From: Zestomonas carbonaria
Lineage (GTDB): Bacteria; Pseudomonadota; Gammaproteobacteria; Pseudomonadales; Pseudomonadaceae
Direction: 5' to 3'
DNA: 64,000 bases
Assembly (NCBI RefSeq): GCF_904061905.1
Contig: NZ_CAJFCI010000077.1
Coordinates: 62,001 to 126,000 of the forward strand
Shown: piece by piece, positions 30,515-40,469 of the stretch
Position numbering within the stretch: position 1 is the stretch's first letter
Layout of the letters: every line of letters begins with the position of its first letter
Notes under the pieces: generated by a model
Databases searched by the model: none
Told to the model about the DNA's origin: nothing
Seen by the model: only the letters and a program-made list of their open reading frames with translations
Translations under genes and position numbers: made by a program

Positions 30515-31759
30515 GTGAAGGTTGAAACGAAGAGTCTGTCTGGTTTGATCGGCGACACGGCTGTTTGGCGTTCGGTATTGCTCTGGATGATGGCGGTGGG
30601 TCTGTTCATCCAGATATCTGGTTATGTCTGGTTCGAATCCGGCAGCGCTCGTAATGCTCAGGTCTATCTATGGCTGCTGGTACCGGCATTGGCCTATGGA
30701 TTGGGACTGCTGGTCAGCGGTCGTGTCTCCTGGCCAGGCTGGCACTACTACCCCTGGCTGCTTCTGTTGCTGTGGGTGGGGCTCAGCGCACTTTGGGGGA
30801 GCTCGGAAGAGCCTTGGTCTCTGGCCAAGCGTGGTTTTGCGATTGCTGCCTTTTTCTTGGCGGTCCACTGTTTGTTGGACCTGGACGATCGCTTTCTGCG
30901 CATGGCGCTTCTGTTCGGTGTCGCAGGAGTAGCGCTAGGAGCTTTGGCCAGTCTGCTATATCAGTTCGCTTGGCTCGAGAAGCCATTGGCTTACCGGGCC
31001 TTCCGTATCGACCGCCTGGGGATCGGTGATTTCGCCAATTACGATTGGCCGGTGGTCGCAGGTATTTTTCATGGCGCGGTGGCTAGCTGGGCCTTGGGTG
31101 TTGTTGTAGATAAACGTACGTCGTTGCGCGCAGCCGCTTTCTGGTTGCTGGTGTTCGCGGTACTGGCGCTCTATGTATTGCTGACCTACACCCGTGGTGC
31201 CTGGTTTGGCATGCTGGGTAGCGCTTTTGCAGTGGTGTTGATGCAACGTTCCCGGCGTGGCTGGTGGTTGCTGGGGTTGGGTTTGCTTTGTATGGCCGTC
31301 GCAGTATTTCTGTGGTGGGACCGCTTGTTGTTCGAAGTTCAGACCCGCCAACTTTCCGGTCGCGAACTGATCTGGGATCACTTCGTGGCGGTGATGCCGG
31401 GGCACTGGTTGTTCGGTTATGGCCTGGGAACGCCATTCTCTTTTGTCTGGCCTGACGGTAGAAGCATCATCTTCCATGCTCACAGCCTGTTCTTGCAGCT
31501 GGTCTACGATAGTGGCCTGGTTGCCTTGGGGCTGATGGCCGCAGGATTGTTGGTGGTGGCCCATAAGGTCTGGAAGCTGCGGGACGACCCGTGGGTGAGG
31601 CTGGCCTTCCCCGCACTGGTGTTCGCCTTGATCGCCATGCTGACCGATGTCGAGCGCATATTCACCCGCCCTGGGGTCTACTGGACGGTGTTCTGGTTGC
31701 CTCTGGCGATACTGCTGGCCGTACCTGCGCGTAGGGGTAAGTTAGCCGGCGACCGGTAG
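30515..31759 (+). CDS. O-antigen ligase family protein (Wzy_C domain)
   Basis: A 414-residue membrane protein with about eleven hydrophobic helices and a Wzy_C-type core: LYVLLTYTRGAWFGMLGS followed by a large periplasmic loop carrying LSGRELIWDHFVAVMPGHWLFGYGLGTPF and an FHAHSLFLQLVYDSG motif. The Arg and His residues in this loop are typical of the WaaL/O-antigen ligases that move completed polymer from undecaprenyl to lipid A-core. It could instead be a second polymerase. The GTG start follows 50 bases after the priming transferase, with only a weak ribosome site. Confidence 0.8.
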   Translation: MKVETKSLSGLIGDTAVWRSVLLWMMAVGLFIQISGYVWFESGSARNAQVYLWLLVPALAYGLGLLVSGRVSWPGWHYYPWLLLLLWVGLSALWGSSEEPWSLAKRGFAIAAFFLAVHCLLDLDDRFLRMALLFGVAGVALGALASLLYQFAWLEKPLAYRAFRIDRLGIGDFANYDWPVVAGIFHGAVASWALGVVVDKRTSLRAAAFWLLVFAVLALYVLLTYTRGAWFGMLGSAFAVVLMQRSRRGWWLLGLGLLCMAVAVFLWWDRLLFEVQTRQLSGRELIWDHFVAVMPGHWLFGYGLGTPFSFVWPDGRSIIFHAHSLFLQLVYDSGLVALGLMAAGLLVVAHKVWKLRDDPWVRLAFPALVFALIAMLTDVERIFTRPGVYWTVFWLPLAILLAVPARRGKLAGDR

Positions 31760-31800
31760 CTCTTGGGCATGCAGTTTGTGGGTGTGAAGCATGGGGTCGT

Positions 31801-32754
31801 ATGCGCATTCTGTTGACGGGAGGCACCGGCTTCATCGGCTCTGCGGTGGCCCGCGGGGTCGACTCGTGGACCGATCATGAGTTGATACTTGCTGGACGTC
31901 GTGCAGGGGCGGTTATTCTGGGCGTCCGCTATATCGAGATCGGGGATATTGGAGCGATCACCGATTGGGCACCTGCCCTGCAACAGGTCGATGTGGTCAT
32001 CCACTGTGCCGCTCGTGTGCATGTATTGGCAGAGTCCGAGCGGGATCCGCTTGCGGCTTTCCGGGTAGTCAATGTGACAGGCACTTTGCGCCTTGCTCGA
32101 CAGGCAGCGGAGCAGGGCGTCAGGCGGTTCGTCTTCCTGAGCTCGGTGAAGGTGCATGGCGAGACCAGTGCCCCGGGGAGGCCATTCCGAGTCGGGGACT
32201 CTTACGCTCCCGCCGATGCCTATGCCATCTCCAAGATGGAGGCCGAGCAGGCTCTGCTGGCGTTGGCAGAGGAAACCTCCATGGAGGTGGTGATCATCCG
32301 GCCGCCGCTGGTCTATGGCCCAGGTGTAGGTGCCAATTTCCGCAGCATGATGGATTGGCTGAGCCGAGGGGTTCCATTGCCCTTGGGGGCAGTGCATAAC
32401 CGCCGTAGTCTTCTGGCGCTGGACAATCTGGTCGACCTGGTGTTGCTCTGTGTCGAGCACCCCGCGGCTGCGGGCCGGGTCCTGCTGGCTAGCGATGACG
32501 AGGACCTTTCCACTCCCGAGTTGCTGCGTCGCTTGGGAAGAGCCATGGGGCGTTCGGCCAGGCTGCTGCCGATTCCACCTCGTTGCTTGGAATTGGGAGC
32601 AACCTTGCTGGGGCGGCCAGCGCTGAGCCAGCGTCTTTGCGGCTTTCTCCAGGTGGATATCAGCGAGACCCGCGAGTTGCTAGGATGGACGCCGCCGCTG
32701 ACTGTCGAAGAGGCGCTGAGGCGTACAGCCGAAGCATATCAAGCCGCCCAGTGA
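31801..32754 (+). CDS. NAD-dependent sugar epimerase/reductase (WbpV-like)
   Basis: This 317-residue extended SDR protein has LLTGGTGFIGSAVARG (residues 4-19), VIHCAARVHVLAESE, FLSSVKVHGE and the YAISKMEAEQAL Tyr-x3-Lys motif. In pseudomonads this protein is encoded next to a WbpL-type transferase and wbpM, and is thought to reduce the 4-keto product of WbpM to UDP-QuiNAc or UDP-FucNAc, which WbpL then loads on the lipid carrier. It might alternatively be a UDP-glucose 4-epimerase. Its direct position upstream of the WbpL-like gene supports the first option. Confidence 0.8.
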   Translation: MRILLTGGTGFIGSAVARGVDSWTDHELILAGRRAGAVILGVRYIEIGDIGAITDWAPALQQVDVVIHCAARVHVLAESERDPLAAFRVVNVTGTLRLARQAAEQGVRRFVFLSSVKVHGETSAPGRPFRVGDSYAPADAYAISKMEAEQALLALAEETSMEVVIIRPPLVYGPGVGANFRSMMDWLSRGVPLPLGAVHNRRSLLALDNLVDLVLLCVEHPAAAGRVLLASDDEDLSTPELLRRLGRAMGRSARLLPIPPRCLELGATLLGRPALSQRLCGFLQVDISETRELLGWTPPLTVEEALRRTAEAYQAAQ

Positions 32755-32791
32755 GGTTTTGGGGCGGTGGATGGAGCTTCCTGGGGGCTGA

Positions 32792-33805
32792 ATGGAACTG
32801 CTGTGGTGGCTACTCCCTGTGGTGGGTGTGCTTTCGTTCGGGCTGACCGGCGGACTGCTGCATTACGCGCGGGCGCAACGCTTGCTGGATATGCCTAATG
32901 GACGCAGCTCCCATACGGTACCGACCCCACGTGGTGGCGGTGTCGCTATTGTCGTCTGTTTTCTTGCCGCTTTGCCGCCACTGTATTTGGCCGGTCTGCT
33001 GCCCTGGACTTTCCTGTGGGCCTTGCTGGTGGCTGGAGCCGGCGTGGCTGCCATAGGCTTTCTCGATGATCATGCGCCCGTTGCCATTGCGTGGCGCCTG
33101 TTGGTCCATGGGCTCTGTTCGCTCTGGATGCTGGTGTGGCTCGGCGGATTGCCGGAGCTGGATCTGTTCGGGCTCCTTGTCGAGCCGGGGATGCTGGGCG
33201 CTGCTCTGGCGTTGCTCTTCCTGGTCTGGCTGCTGAATCTCTACAACTTCATGGATGGTCTCGATGGTATTGCCGCTATCGAGGCGATCTCCGTATGTCT
33301 GGGGGGGGCTCTGCTCTACTGGATATCGGGTGCATGGGTGCATGCGGCTGTCCCGTTGTTGCTGGCTTCCGCTGTGGCGGGCTTTCTGTTCTGGAACTGG
33401 CCGCCGGCCCGGATTTTCATGGGGGATGCCGGTAGCGGATTCCTGGGGATGGTGCTCGGCGGCCTGTTGCTTCAGGCGGCCTGGATCTCTCCCGAGCTGT
33501 TCTGGAGTTGGTTGATCCTGCTCGGAGTGTTCGTGGTGGACGCTACCTGGACGCTGCTGCACCGCATGTTGCGTGGTGAAAAATGGCATCAGGCCCACCG
33601 TAGTCATGCCTATCAAACGGCCGCACGGCGTTTCGGTGGGCATCTGCCGGTTACCCTGGCGGTTGCGGCAGTCAACCTGTTCTGGCTGCTGCCCTGGGCG
33701 CTATGGGTTGTGGCTGGCGGGCTGTCGGGTGGGGTGGGGCTGCTGTTGGCTTATATGCCGCTGTGCTGGCTGGCATGGGCATTTCGTGCTGGAGCACGAG
33801 AGTAG
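32792..33805 (+). CDS. wbpL: WbpL-like undecaprenyl-phosphate N-acetylhexosaminyl-1-phosphate transferase
   Basis: A 337-residue integral membrane enzyme of the MraY/WecA superfamily. It carries the family's aspartate motifs GFLDDHA and NLYNFMDGLDGIAAIE, the IFMGDAGSGFLGM motif, and a histidine-rich loop HRSHAYQTAARRFGG near the end. Ten to eleven helices are evident. It loads a UDP-N-acetyl-amino sugar such as FucNAc or QuiNAc on undecaprenyl phosphate to begin O-antigen assembly. The preceding gene likely provides its substrate. It lies 137 bases upstream of wbpM. Confidence 0.9.
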   Translation: MELLWWLLPVVGVLSFGLTGGLLHYARAQRLLDMPNGRSSHTVPTPRGGGVAIVVCFLAALPPLYLAGLLPWTFLWALLVAGAGVAAIGFLDDHAPVAIAWRLLVHGLCSLWMLVWLGGLPELDLFGLLVEPGMLGAALALLFLVWLLNLYNFMDGLDGIAAIEAISVCLGGALLYWISGAWVHAAVPLLLASAVAGFLFWNWPPARIFMGDAGSGFLGMVLGGLLLQAAWISPELFWSWLILLGVFVVDATWTLLHRMLRGEKWHQAHRSHAYQTAARRFGGHLPVTLAVAAVNLFWLLPWALWVVAGGLSGGVGLLLAYMPLCWLAWAFRAGARE

Positions 33806-33942
33806 CGGTTTTGCGAGGGCTCGTCGTTTTCGATAGATGCTTCACAGCGGCGGTGGCTGCGTCCAGAATCCCACTGGACATGGACAGACTCCCATCCGCC
33901 GAGACGCAGAATGGACAGCCGTTAAGTGAGCAATAACAACAA

Positions 33943-35961
33943 ATGATCGACTCACTGCGTTCCACCCTGTTGGGTTTGCCGCGCCACCACAAGCGCATGT
34001 TGCAGGTCGCCACGGATGTCGTATTGATCTGGCTGGCGCTGTGGCTGGCATTCGTTGTGCGCCTGGGATTCGATGGCCCCATCGATCCTTTCGGTGATCA
34101 TTTCTGGCTGTTCGCCGTTGCCCCGCTGGTTTCCATTCCGATCTTCATTCGTCTCGGCATGTACCGGGCAGTCATGCGCTACTTCGGCAACGATGCGCTG
34201 CTCGCCATTTTCAAGGCGGTCACCCTTTCCGTCCTGCTGCTTGCCTTGCTGCTCTACCTGTATAGGGAAGCGCCTGTCGTGGTTCCGCGCTCCCTGGTGT
34301 TCAACTACTGGTGGTTGAGCCTGATGCTGATTGGCGGTTTACGCCTGGCCATGCGGCAGTACTTCCTGGGCGATTGGTACGTGGCCAGCCAGCAGTTTCC
34401 CTTCATCACTGGGCGGCAGGAGGATGGCCTGCGCAAGGTGGCTATCTATGGCGCGGGTGGGGCGGGCAACCAGTTGGTGGCGGCCCTGCGTTCGGGGCGG
34501 GTGATGCGTCCGGTGGCGTTCGTCGACGACGACGAGAGCCTGGCCTACCGGGTGATCGCCGGGCTACTGGTTTACAAGCCTGCCCATATCCAGCGAATGA
34601 TCGAGCGTACCGGGGCGCAGGAAATTCTCCTGGCGATTCCCTCGGCTTCAAGGGCGCGGCGCCGGGAAATTCTCGAGATGCTGGAGGACACTCCCTTGCA
34701 CGTGCGCACCGTGCCGGATGTCAGCGAACTCGCCAGTGGCCGGGTTCGGGTCGATGACATCCAGGAGGTGGATATCGCGGACCTGCTCGGGCGCGATGCG
34801 GTGCCTCCACAGCAGGCGCTGCTCGAGCGCTGTATCCGTGGACGTTCGGTGATGATCACCGGGGCAGGAGGCTCCATCGGCGGAGAGCTATGTCGGCAGA
34901 TTCTTGGCTGCGCCCCCGAGGTCCTGTTGTTGCTGGACCATAGCGAGTTCAACCTGTACAGCATTCATGCCGATTTGATTCGAAGAGTCGAACGCGAGGG
35001 GCTTGCGATACGCCTGATACCTGTCCTGGGCTCGGTGCGTAATCCGGGGCGTCTGCACGAACTGATGCATACCTGGCAGGTGAACACTGTCTATCACGCC
35101 GCCGCCTACAAGCATGTTCCGATCGTCGAGCAAAACATCGCCGAGGGTGTGTTGAACAATGTGATCGGGACGTTGCACACCGCTCAGTCAGCGGTACGGG
35201 CGGGAGTGGAGAACTTCGTGCTGGTTTCGACCGACAAGGCGGTGCGCCCGGCCAACGTGATGGGGTGCACCAAGCGACTGGCGGAAATGCTGTTGCAGGC
35301 CCTGAGTCGCGAGCCCGCTCCGGTGATGTTCGATGATCGGGATGGCCTGCACCGGGTCAACAAGACCCGTTTCACCATGGTGCGTTTCGGCAATGTACTG
35401 GGATCTTCCGGCTCGGTGATTCCGCGCTTCCAGGAACAGATCTTGCGCGGCGGTCCGGTGACGGTGACACACCCGGGCATCACCCGATATTTCATGACCA
35501 TTCCCGAGGCTGCCCAGTTGGTCATCCAGGCGGGCGCGATGGGGCAGGGAGGGGATGTCTTCGTGCTGGACATGGGCCGCCCGGTAAGGATCGTCGAGCT
35601 GGCTGAGAGGATGATTCGCCTTTGCGGGCTACGCGTGCGCTCGGAAAAGAACCCTCATGGCGACATCGCCATCGAGTTCACCGGCCTGCGCCCTGGCGAG
35701 AAGCTCTACGAGGAGTTGTTGATCGGCGATAACGTCAGTAGCACCGAGCATCCTATGATCATGCGGGCCAACGAAGAGCATCTGTCCTGGGATGCCTTGA
35801 AGTCAGTACTCGAGGCGCTGCTGCAGGCCATCGAGGGTGATGATTATGTGCGGGTCAGGGAGTTGCTGCATGGTGCGGTGAGTGGCTATGCCCCGGAGGG
35901 AGATATCGTCGACTGGATTCATTTGCGACGCGCTTCAAAGTTTCAGGACCCGGAGCTTTGA
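33943..35961 (+). CDS. wbpM: UDP-GlcNAc C4,6-dehydratase WbpM (membrane-anchored)
   Basis: WbpM dehydrates UDP-GlcNAc to the 4-keto-6-deoxy intermediate needed for QuiNAc/FucNAc-type sugars. The 672-residue protein has four N-terminal membrane helices (within residues 1-150), a first Rossmann domain (AIYGAGGAGNQL) and a second catalytic domain with MITGAGGSIGGELCRQI, VLVSTDKAVRPANVMGCTKR and RFGNVLGSSGSVIPRF. The active-site tyrosine of normal SDRs is replaced by Met in MGCTK, the known SMK triad of this family. It is the conserved right end of the O-antigen locus before comEA. The 137-base upstream gap probably includes a separate promoter, not clearly identifiable. Confidence 0.95.
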   Translation: MIDSLRSTLLGLPRHHKRMLQVATDVVLIWLALWLAFVVRLGFDGPIDPFGDHFWLFAVAPLVSIPIFIRLGMYRAVMRYFGNDALLAIFKAVTLSVLLLALLLYLYREAPVVVPRSLVFNYWWLSLMLIGGLRLAMRQYFLGDWYVASQQFPFITGRQEDGLRKVAIYGAGGAGNQLVAALRSGRVMRPVAFVDDDESLAYRVIAGLLVYKPAHIQRMIERTGAQEILLAIPSASRARRREILEMLEDTPLHVRTVPDVSELASGRVRVDDIQEVDIADLLGRDAVPPQQALLERCIRGRSVMITGAGGSIGGELCRQILGCAPEVLLLLDHSEFNLYSIHADLIRRVEREGLAIRLIPVLGSVRNPGRLHELMHTWQVNTVYHAAAYKHVPIVEQNIAEGVLNNVIGTLHTAQSAVRAGVENFVLVSTDKAVRPANVMGCTKRLAEMLLQALSREPAPVMFDDRDGLHRVNKTRFTMVRFGNVLGSSGSVIPRFQEQILRGGPVTVTHPGITRYFMTIPEAAQLVIQAGAMGQGGDVFVLDMGRPVRIVELAERMIRLCGLRVRSEKNPHGDIAIEFTGLRPGEKLYEELLIGDNVSSTEHPMIMRANEEHLSWDALKSVLEALLQAIEGDDYVRVRELLHGAVSGYAPEGDIVDWIHLRRASKFQDPEL

Positions 35962-36039
35962 TGCCGGGTCCGGTTGGGGCTAGGTTCGGAATGCGCGGAA
36001 TAGCCGCGCCGATGTCAACTGATGAAATGGAGCTTCAAT

Positions 36040-36363
36040 ATGTTCAAGGGACGCGTTTCCTCTCTGCTGTTCGCTGTTTTTGCAACTCTCTCCGTAGCCA
36101 CTGTGGCGGCCGAGCCCTCCAAGGTTCGGGCTGGTAGCTCTGCCGCTGCTGTGCATGTGGTCGAAGGCAAAGTGAACCTCAACACCGCCGACGCCGAAAC
36201 CCTGCAGCGTGAGCTGACTGGTATCGGGGCGACCAAGGCCGAGGCTATCGTCGAATACCGCGAGGCGAACGGTCCGTTCGTTGCGGTGGACGAACTGCTG
36301 GAGGTGAAGGGGATTGGCGCGGCGACGTTGGATAAGAATCGCGATAAGTTGACGATCAACTGA
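36040..36363 (+). CDS. ComEA family helix-hairpin-helix DNA-binding protein
   Basis: A 107-residue exported protein. The N-terminus MFKGRVSSLLFAVFATLSVATVAAE is a signal peptide with likely cleavage after the AA at about residue 23-24. The rest has two helix-hairpin-helix motifs: VNLNTADAETLQRELTGIG and LLEVKGIGAATLDKNRDKL. ComEA-type proteins bind incoming DNA in the periplasm during natural transformation. The ATG at 36040 has TGGAG seven bases upstream; an ATG at 36022 is possible. A clear terminator follows. Confidence 0.88.
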   Translation: MFKGRVSSLLFAVFATLSVATVAAEPSKVRAGSSAAAVHVVEGKVNLNTADAETLQRELTGIGATKAEAIVEYREANGPFVAVDELLEVKGIGAATLDKNRDKLTIN

Positions 36364-36382
36364 TTGCGAGTCGTGCTGGATG

Positions 36383-36407
36383 GGCCGGTCGAATGACCGG
36401 CCTTTTT
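36383..36407 (+). terminator. Rho-independent terminator after comEA-like gene
   Basis: An 8-bp perfect stem (GGCCGGTC at 36383-36390, GACCGGCC at 36395-36402), loop GAAT, followed by TTTTT. It closes the comEA-like transcript 20 bases past its stop. Confidence 0.9.
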
Positions 36408-36429
36408 GCATTCTGGACTGAACGTAAAC

Positions 36430-36494
36430 GTAGGGTGGGCTTTAGCCCACCGCACAGAGTTCGAGCCTGGATGGTGGGCTAAAGCCCACCCTAC
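36430..36494. repeat. REPIN-like inverted pair, family A copy 1
   Basis: The left arm begins GTAGGGTGGGCTTTAGCCCA and the right arm is its inverted mate ending CCACCCTAC; each arm is itself a small palindrome. The GTAG head plus hairpin is the known layout of REP sequences mobilised by RAYT transposases, and two inverted copies form a REPIN. The second copy at 40396-40460 has the same 65-base length; a degenerate third is at 47027-47085. Confidence 0.83.
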
Positions 36495-36518
36495 GCGGCA
36501 AACCCACCAGAAACGAAA

Positions 36519-36572
36519 AAGCCCCAGGCTTTCACCTGGGGCTTCGAATCTGGCTCCGCGACCTGGACTCGA
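36519..36572 (-). pseudogene. tRNA-Asn 3'-end relic with its duplicated terminator
   Basis: Bases 36551-36572 are identical to the 3' 22 bases of the intact tRNA-Asn (36701-36722), ending in the CCA complement, and then diverge. To the left, a stem (AAGCCCCAGG at 36519-36528 with CCTGGGGCTT at 36535-36544) is a near copy of the terminator of the intact tRNA. This looks like a truncated second tRNA-Asn; a phage or island attachment scar is the alternative. Bases 36573-36665 between the copies hold no recognisable gene. Confidence 0.75.
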
Positions 36573-36665
36573 CGGCGTCAGCCGAACGCGCTTCAGCGCG
36601 GCCCCGAAGGGGTGGCCGAATAACCTGGGACGTAGTCCCTGGTGAGAGTTCAGTACCGGCAAACA

Positions 36666-36695
36666 AAAAGCCCCGGGCTTCCACCTGGGGCTTTT
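36666..36695 (-). terminator. Terminator of tRNA-Asn
   Basis: A 9-bp stem AAAAGCCCC (36666-36674) / GGGGCTTTT (36687-36695) with a 12-base loop lies directly beyond the tRNA 3' end on the minus strand, followed in that direction by more T residues. Confidence 0.85.
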
Positions 36696-36700
36696 GAATC

Positions 36701-36776
<76 letters not shown>

Positions 36777-36842
36777 ACAACGGTGCGTATCCTACTGATT
36801 AAAAAGGGGAAGTCAAGTCTTGCCGACTTCCCCTCGTCGTTT

Positions 36843-38039
36843 TTACAGGACCCGGGCGATTGCGCTGGTCACCGCAGAGAGGTTGCGGCTGTTCAGTGCG
36901 GCGACGCAGATGCGTCCGGTGCCGACCGCATAGATGCCGAACTCGGTCTTCAGGCGCTCGACCTGTTCGACGGTCAGGCCCGAGTAGGAGAACATGCCAC
37001 GCTGCTCGGCAACGAAGCCGAAATCGCGCTTGGCGCCCAATGCCGCCAGTTGCTCGACCATGGCCAGGCGCATGCTGCGGATGCGGTCGCGCATTTCGCC
37101 CAGCTCTTCTTCCCACAAGGCGCGCAGTTCCGGGCTGTTGAGCACCGCTGCGACGACGGTGGCGCCGTGGGTCGGCGGGTTGGAGTAGTTGGTGCGGATC
37201 ACCCGCTTGACCTGGGACAGCACGCGGCTGGCTTCTTCCTGCGAGTTGGTGACGATGGACAGAGCGCCGACTCGCTCGCCATACAGCGAGAAGGACTTGG
37301 AGAAGGAGCTGGATACGAAGAACTGCAGCCCGGATTCGGCGAACAGGCGCACCGCTTCGGCGTCCTGCTCGATGCCGTCGCCGAACCCCTGGTAGGCGAT
37401 GTCCAGGAAAGGCACGTGCTCGCGCTCGCGCAGGACTTCCAGCACGGCTTTCCAGTCCTCGAGCTTGAGGTCCACGCCGGTCGGGTTGTGGCAGCAGGCG
37501 TGCAGCACCACGATGGAGCGAGATGGCAGGCTGCGCAGGTCTTCGAGCATGCCGCCGCGGTTGACGCCGTTGCTGAAGGGATCGTAGTAGCGGTAGTTCT
37601 GCACCGGGAAACCGGCCGATTCGAACAGCGCGCGGTGGTTTTCCCAGCTCGGGTCGCTGATAGCGACCACGGCGTCCGGCAGCAGGCGCTTGAGGAAGTC
37701 GGCGCCGATCTTCAGCGCGCCGGTGCCACCCAGGGCCTGGGTGGTGACTACGCGACCTTCGGCGATCAGCGCGGCATCGGCGCCGAACAGCAGTTTCTGC
37801 ACGGCCTGGTCATAGGCGGAGATGCCCTCGATCGGCAGGTAGCCGCGCGGCGCATGGGCGGCCAGGCGGGCCTTCTCGGCCTCGGCGACGGCGCGCAGCA
37901 GCGGAATTCGACCTTCTTCGTTGTAGTAGACCCCCACACCCAGGTTGACCTTGGTCGGACGGGTGTCGGCGTTGAATGCTTCGTTGAGGCCCAGGATGGG
38001 GTCGCGCGGAGCCATTTCGACGGCGGAGAAGAGACTCAT
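36843..38039 (-). CDS. Aromatic/aspartate aminotransferase (class I PLP)
   Basis: A 398-residue AspC/TyrB-type transaminase read from the ATG at 38039: MSLFSAVEMAPRDPILGLNE. Family motifs are NLGVGVYYNEEGRIP, the AACCHNPTG-equivalent HACCHNPTGVDL, DIAYQGFG, and the PLP lysine in SSSFSKSFSLYGERVG. It interconverts aspartate or aromatic amino acids with their keto acids, completing phenylalanine and tyrosine synthesis. In the upstream region a TATACT on the minus strand (38123-38128) is a candidate -10. The gene lies between tRNA-Asn and uvrB, divergent from uvrB. Confidence 0.93.
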   Translation of the reverse strand: MSLFSAVEMAPRDPILGLNEAFNADTRPTKVNLGVGVYYNEEGRIPLLRAVAEAEKARLAAHAPRGYLPIEGISAYDQAVQKLLFGADAALIAEGRVVTTQALGGTGALKIGADFLKRLLPDAVVAISDPSWENHRALFESAGFPVQNYRYYDPFSNGVNRGGMLEDLRSLPSRSIVVLHACCHNPTGVDLKLEDWKAVLEVLREREHVPFLDIAYQGFGDGIEQDAEAVRLFAESGLQFFVSSSFSKSFSLYGERVGALSIVTNSQEEASRVLSQVKRVIRTNYSNPPTHGATVVAAVLNSPELRALWEEELGEMRDRIRSMRLAMVEQLAALGAKRDFGFVAEQRGMFSYSGLTVEQVERLKTEFGIYAVGTGRICVAALNSRNLSAVTSAIARVL

Positions 38040-38363
38040 GATGAATGCGGCAGCTCGAAGGTGAGGGTGGGGGCCATGTGCCCCCCGTCAGCGAGCGTTG
38101 GGGGGCGCCTAAACGGGGCGCTAGTATAGCGGTCCCGGGGGTGCGCGGCGACAGTGAAAACGTCTGAAATACAGGCGTTCTGCGCGAGAAACGGCTGAAA
38201 AGGGCGGTGCGTCTTCATCGCCGGTTCCGTCGTCCGCGACACTCTGCTTTTGACGTAGTCTGTCGGAGTGCGTCACAGTCGTTGATTGCCACTGTTTTTA
38301 GGCGGGGTGGTCCCTGTGTCCGGAATGCGACCGGCGAGCGAGCCCCCTTCATCGAGGTAAGCC
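38040..38363. other. Divergent aminotransferase/uvrB intergenic region
   Basis: These 324 bases contain no convincing gene. A strong hairpin pairs GCCCCCC (38080-38086) with GGGGGGC (38100-38106), within the 5' leader of the minus-strand gene. A minus-strand TATACT is at 38123-38128. I searched for the LexA consensus CTGT-N8-ACAG before uvrB and did not find a good match. The uvrB ribosome site is GAGGTAA. Confidence 0.5.
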
Positions 38364-40379
<2,016 letters not shown>

Positions 40380-40395
40380 TGCCGATACCACTCCC

Positions 40396-40460
40396 GTAGG
40401 GTGGGCTTCAGCCCACCGAGCGGAGCCGAGCGTTGCCTGGTGGGCTGAAGCCCACCCTAC
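40396..40460. repeat. REPIN-like inverted pair, family A copy 2
   Basis: The left arm starts GTAGGGTGGGCTTCAGCCCA, the right arm ends CAGCCCACC-type inverted sequence with CCCACCCTAC. It has the same 65-base span as 36430-36494, with a different central spacer. It sits between the converging ends of uvrB and the efflux gene. Confidence 0.85.
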
Positions 40461-40469
40461 GAAATCAGC

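Noticed and set aside
36430..36494. Palindromic repeats as a possible CRISPR array
   Set aside because: The repeats are isolated inverted pairs with GTAG heads, not regularly spaced direct repeats, and no cas genes are present.
38040..38363. Possible LexA (SOS) box upstream of uvrB
   Set aside because: I looked for CTGT-N8-ACAG. Candidates such as CTGAAATACAG have the wrong spacing, and CTGT with ACAG near 38259-38280 is separated by 11 bases.
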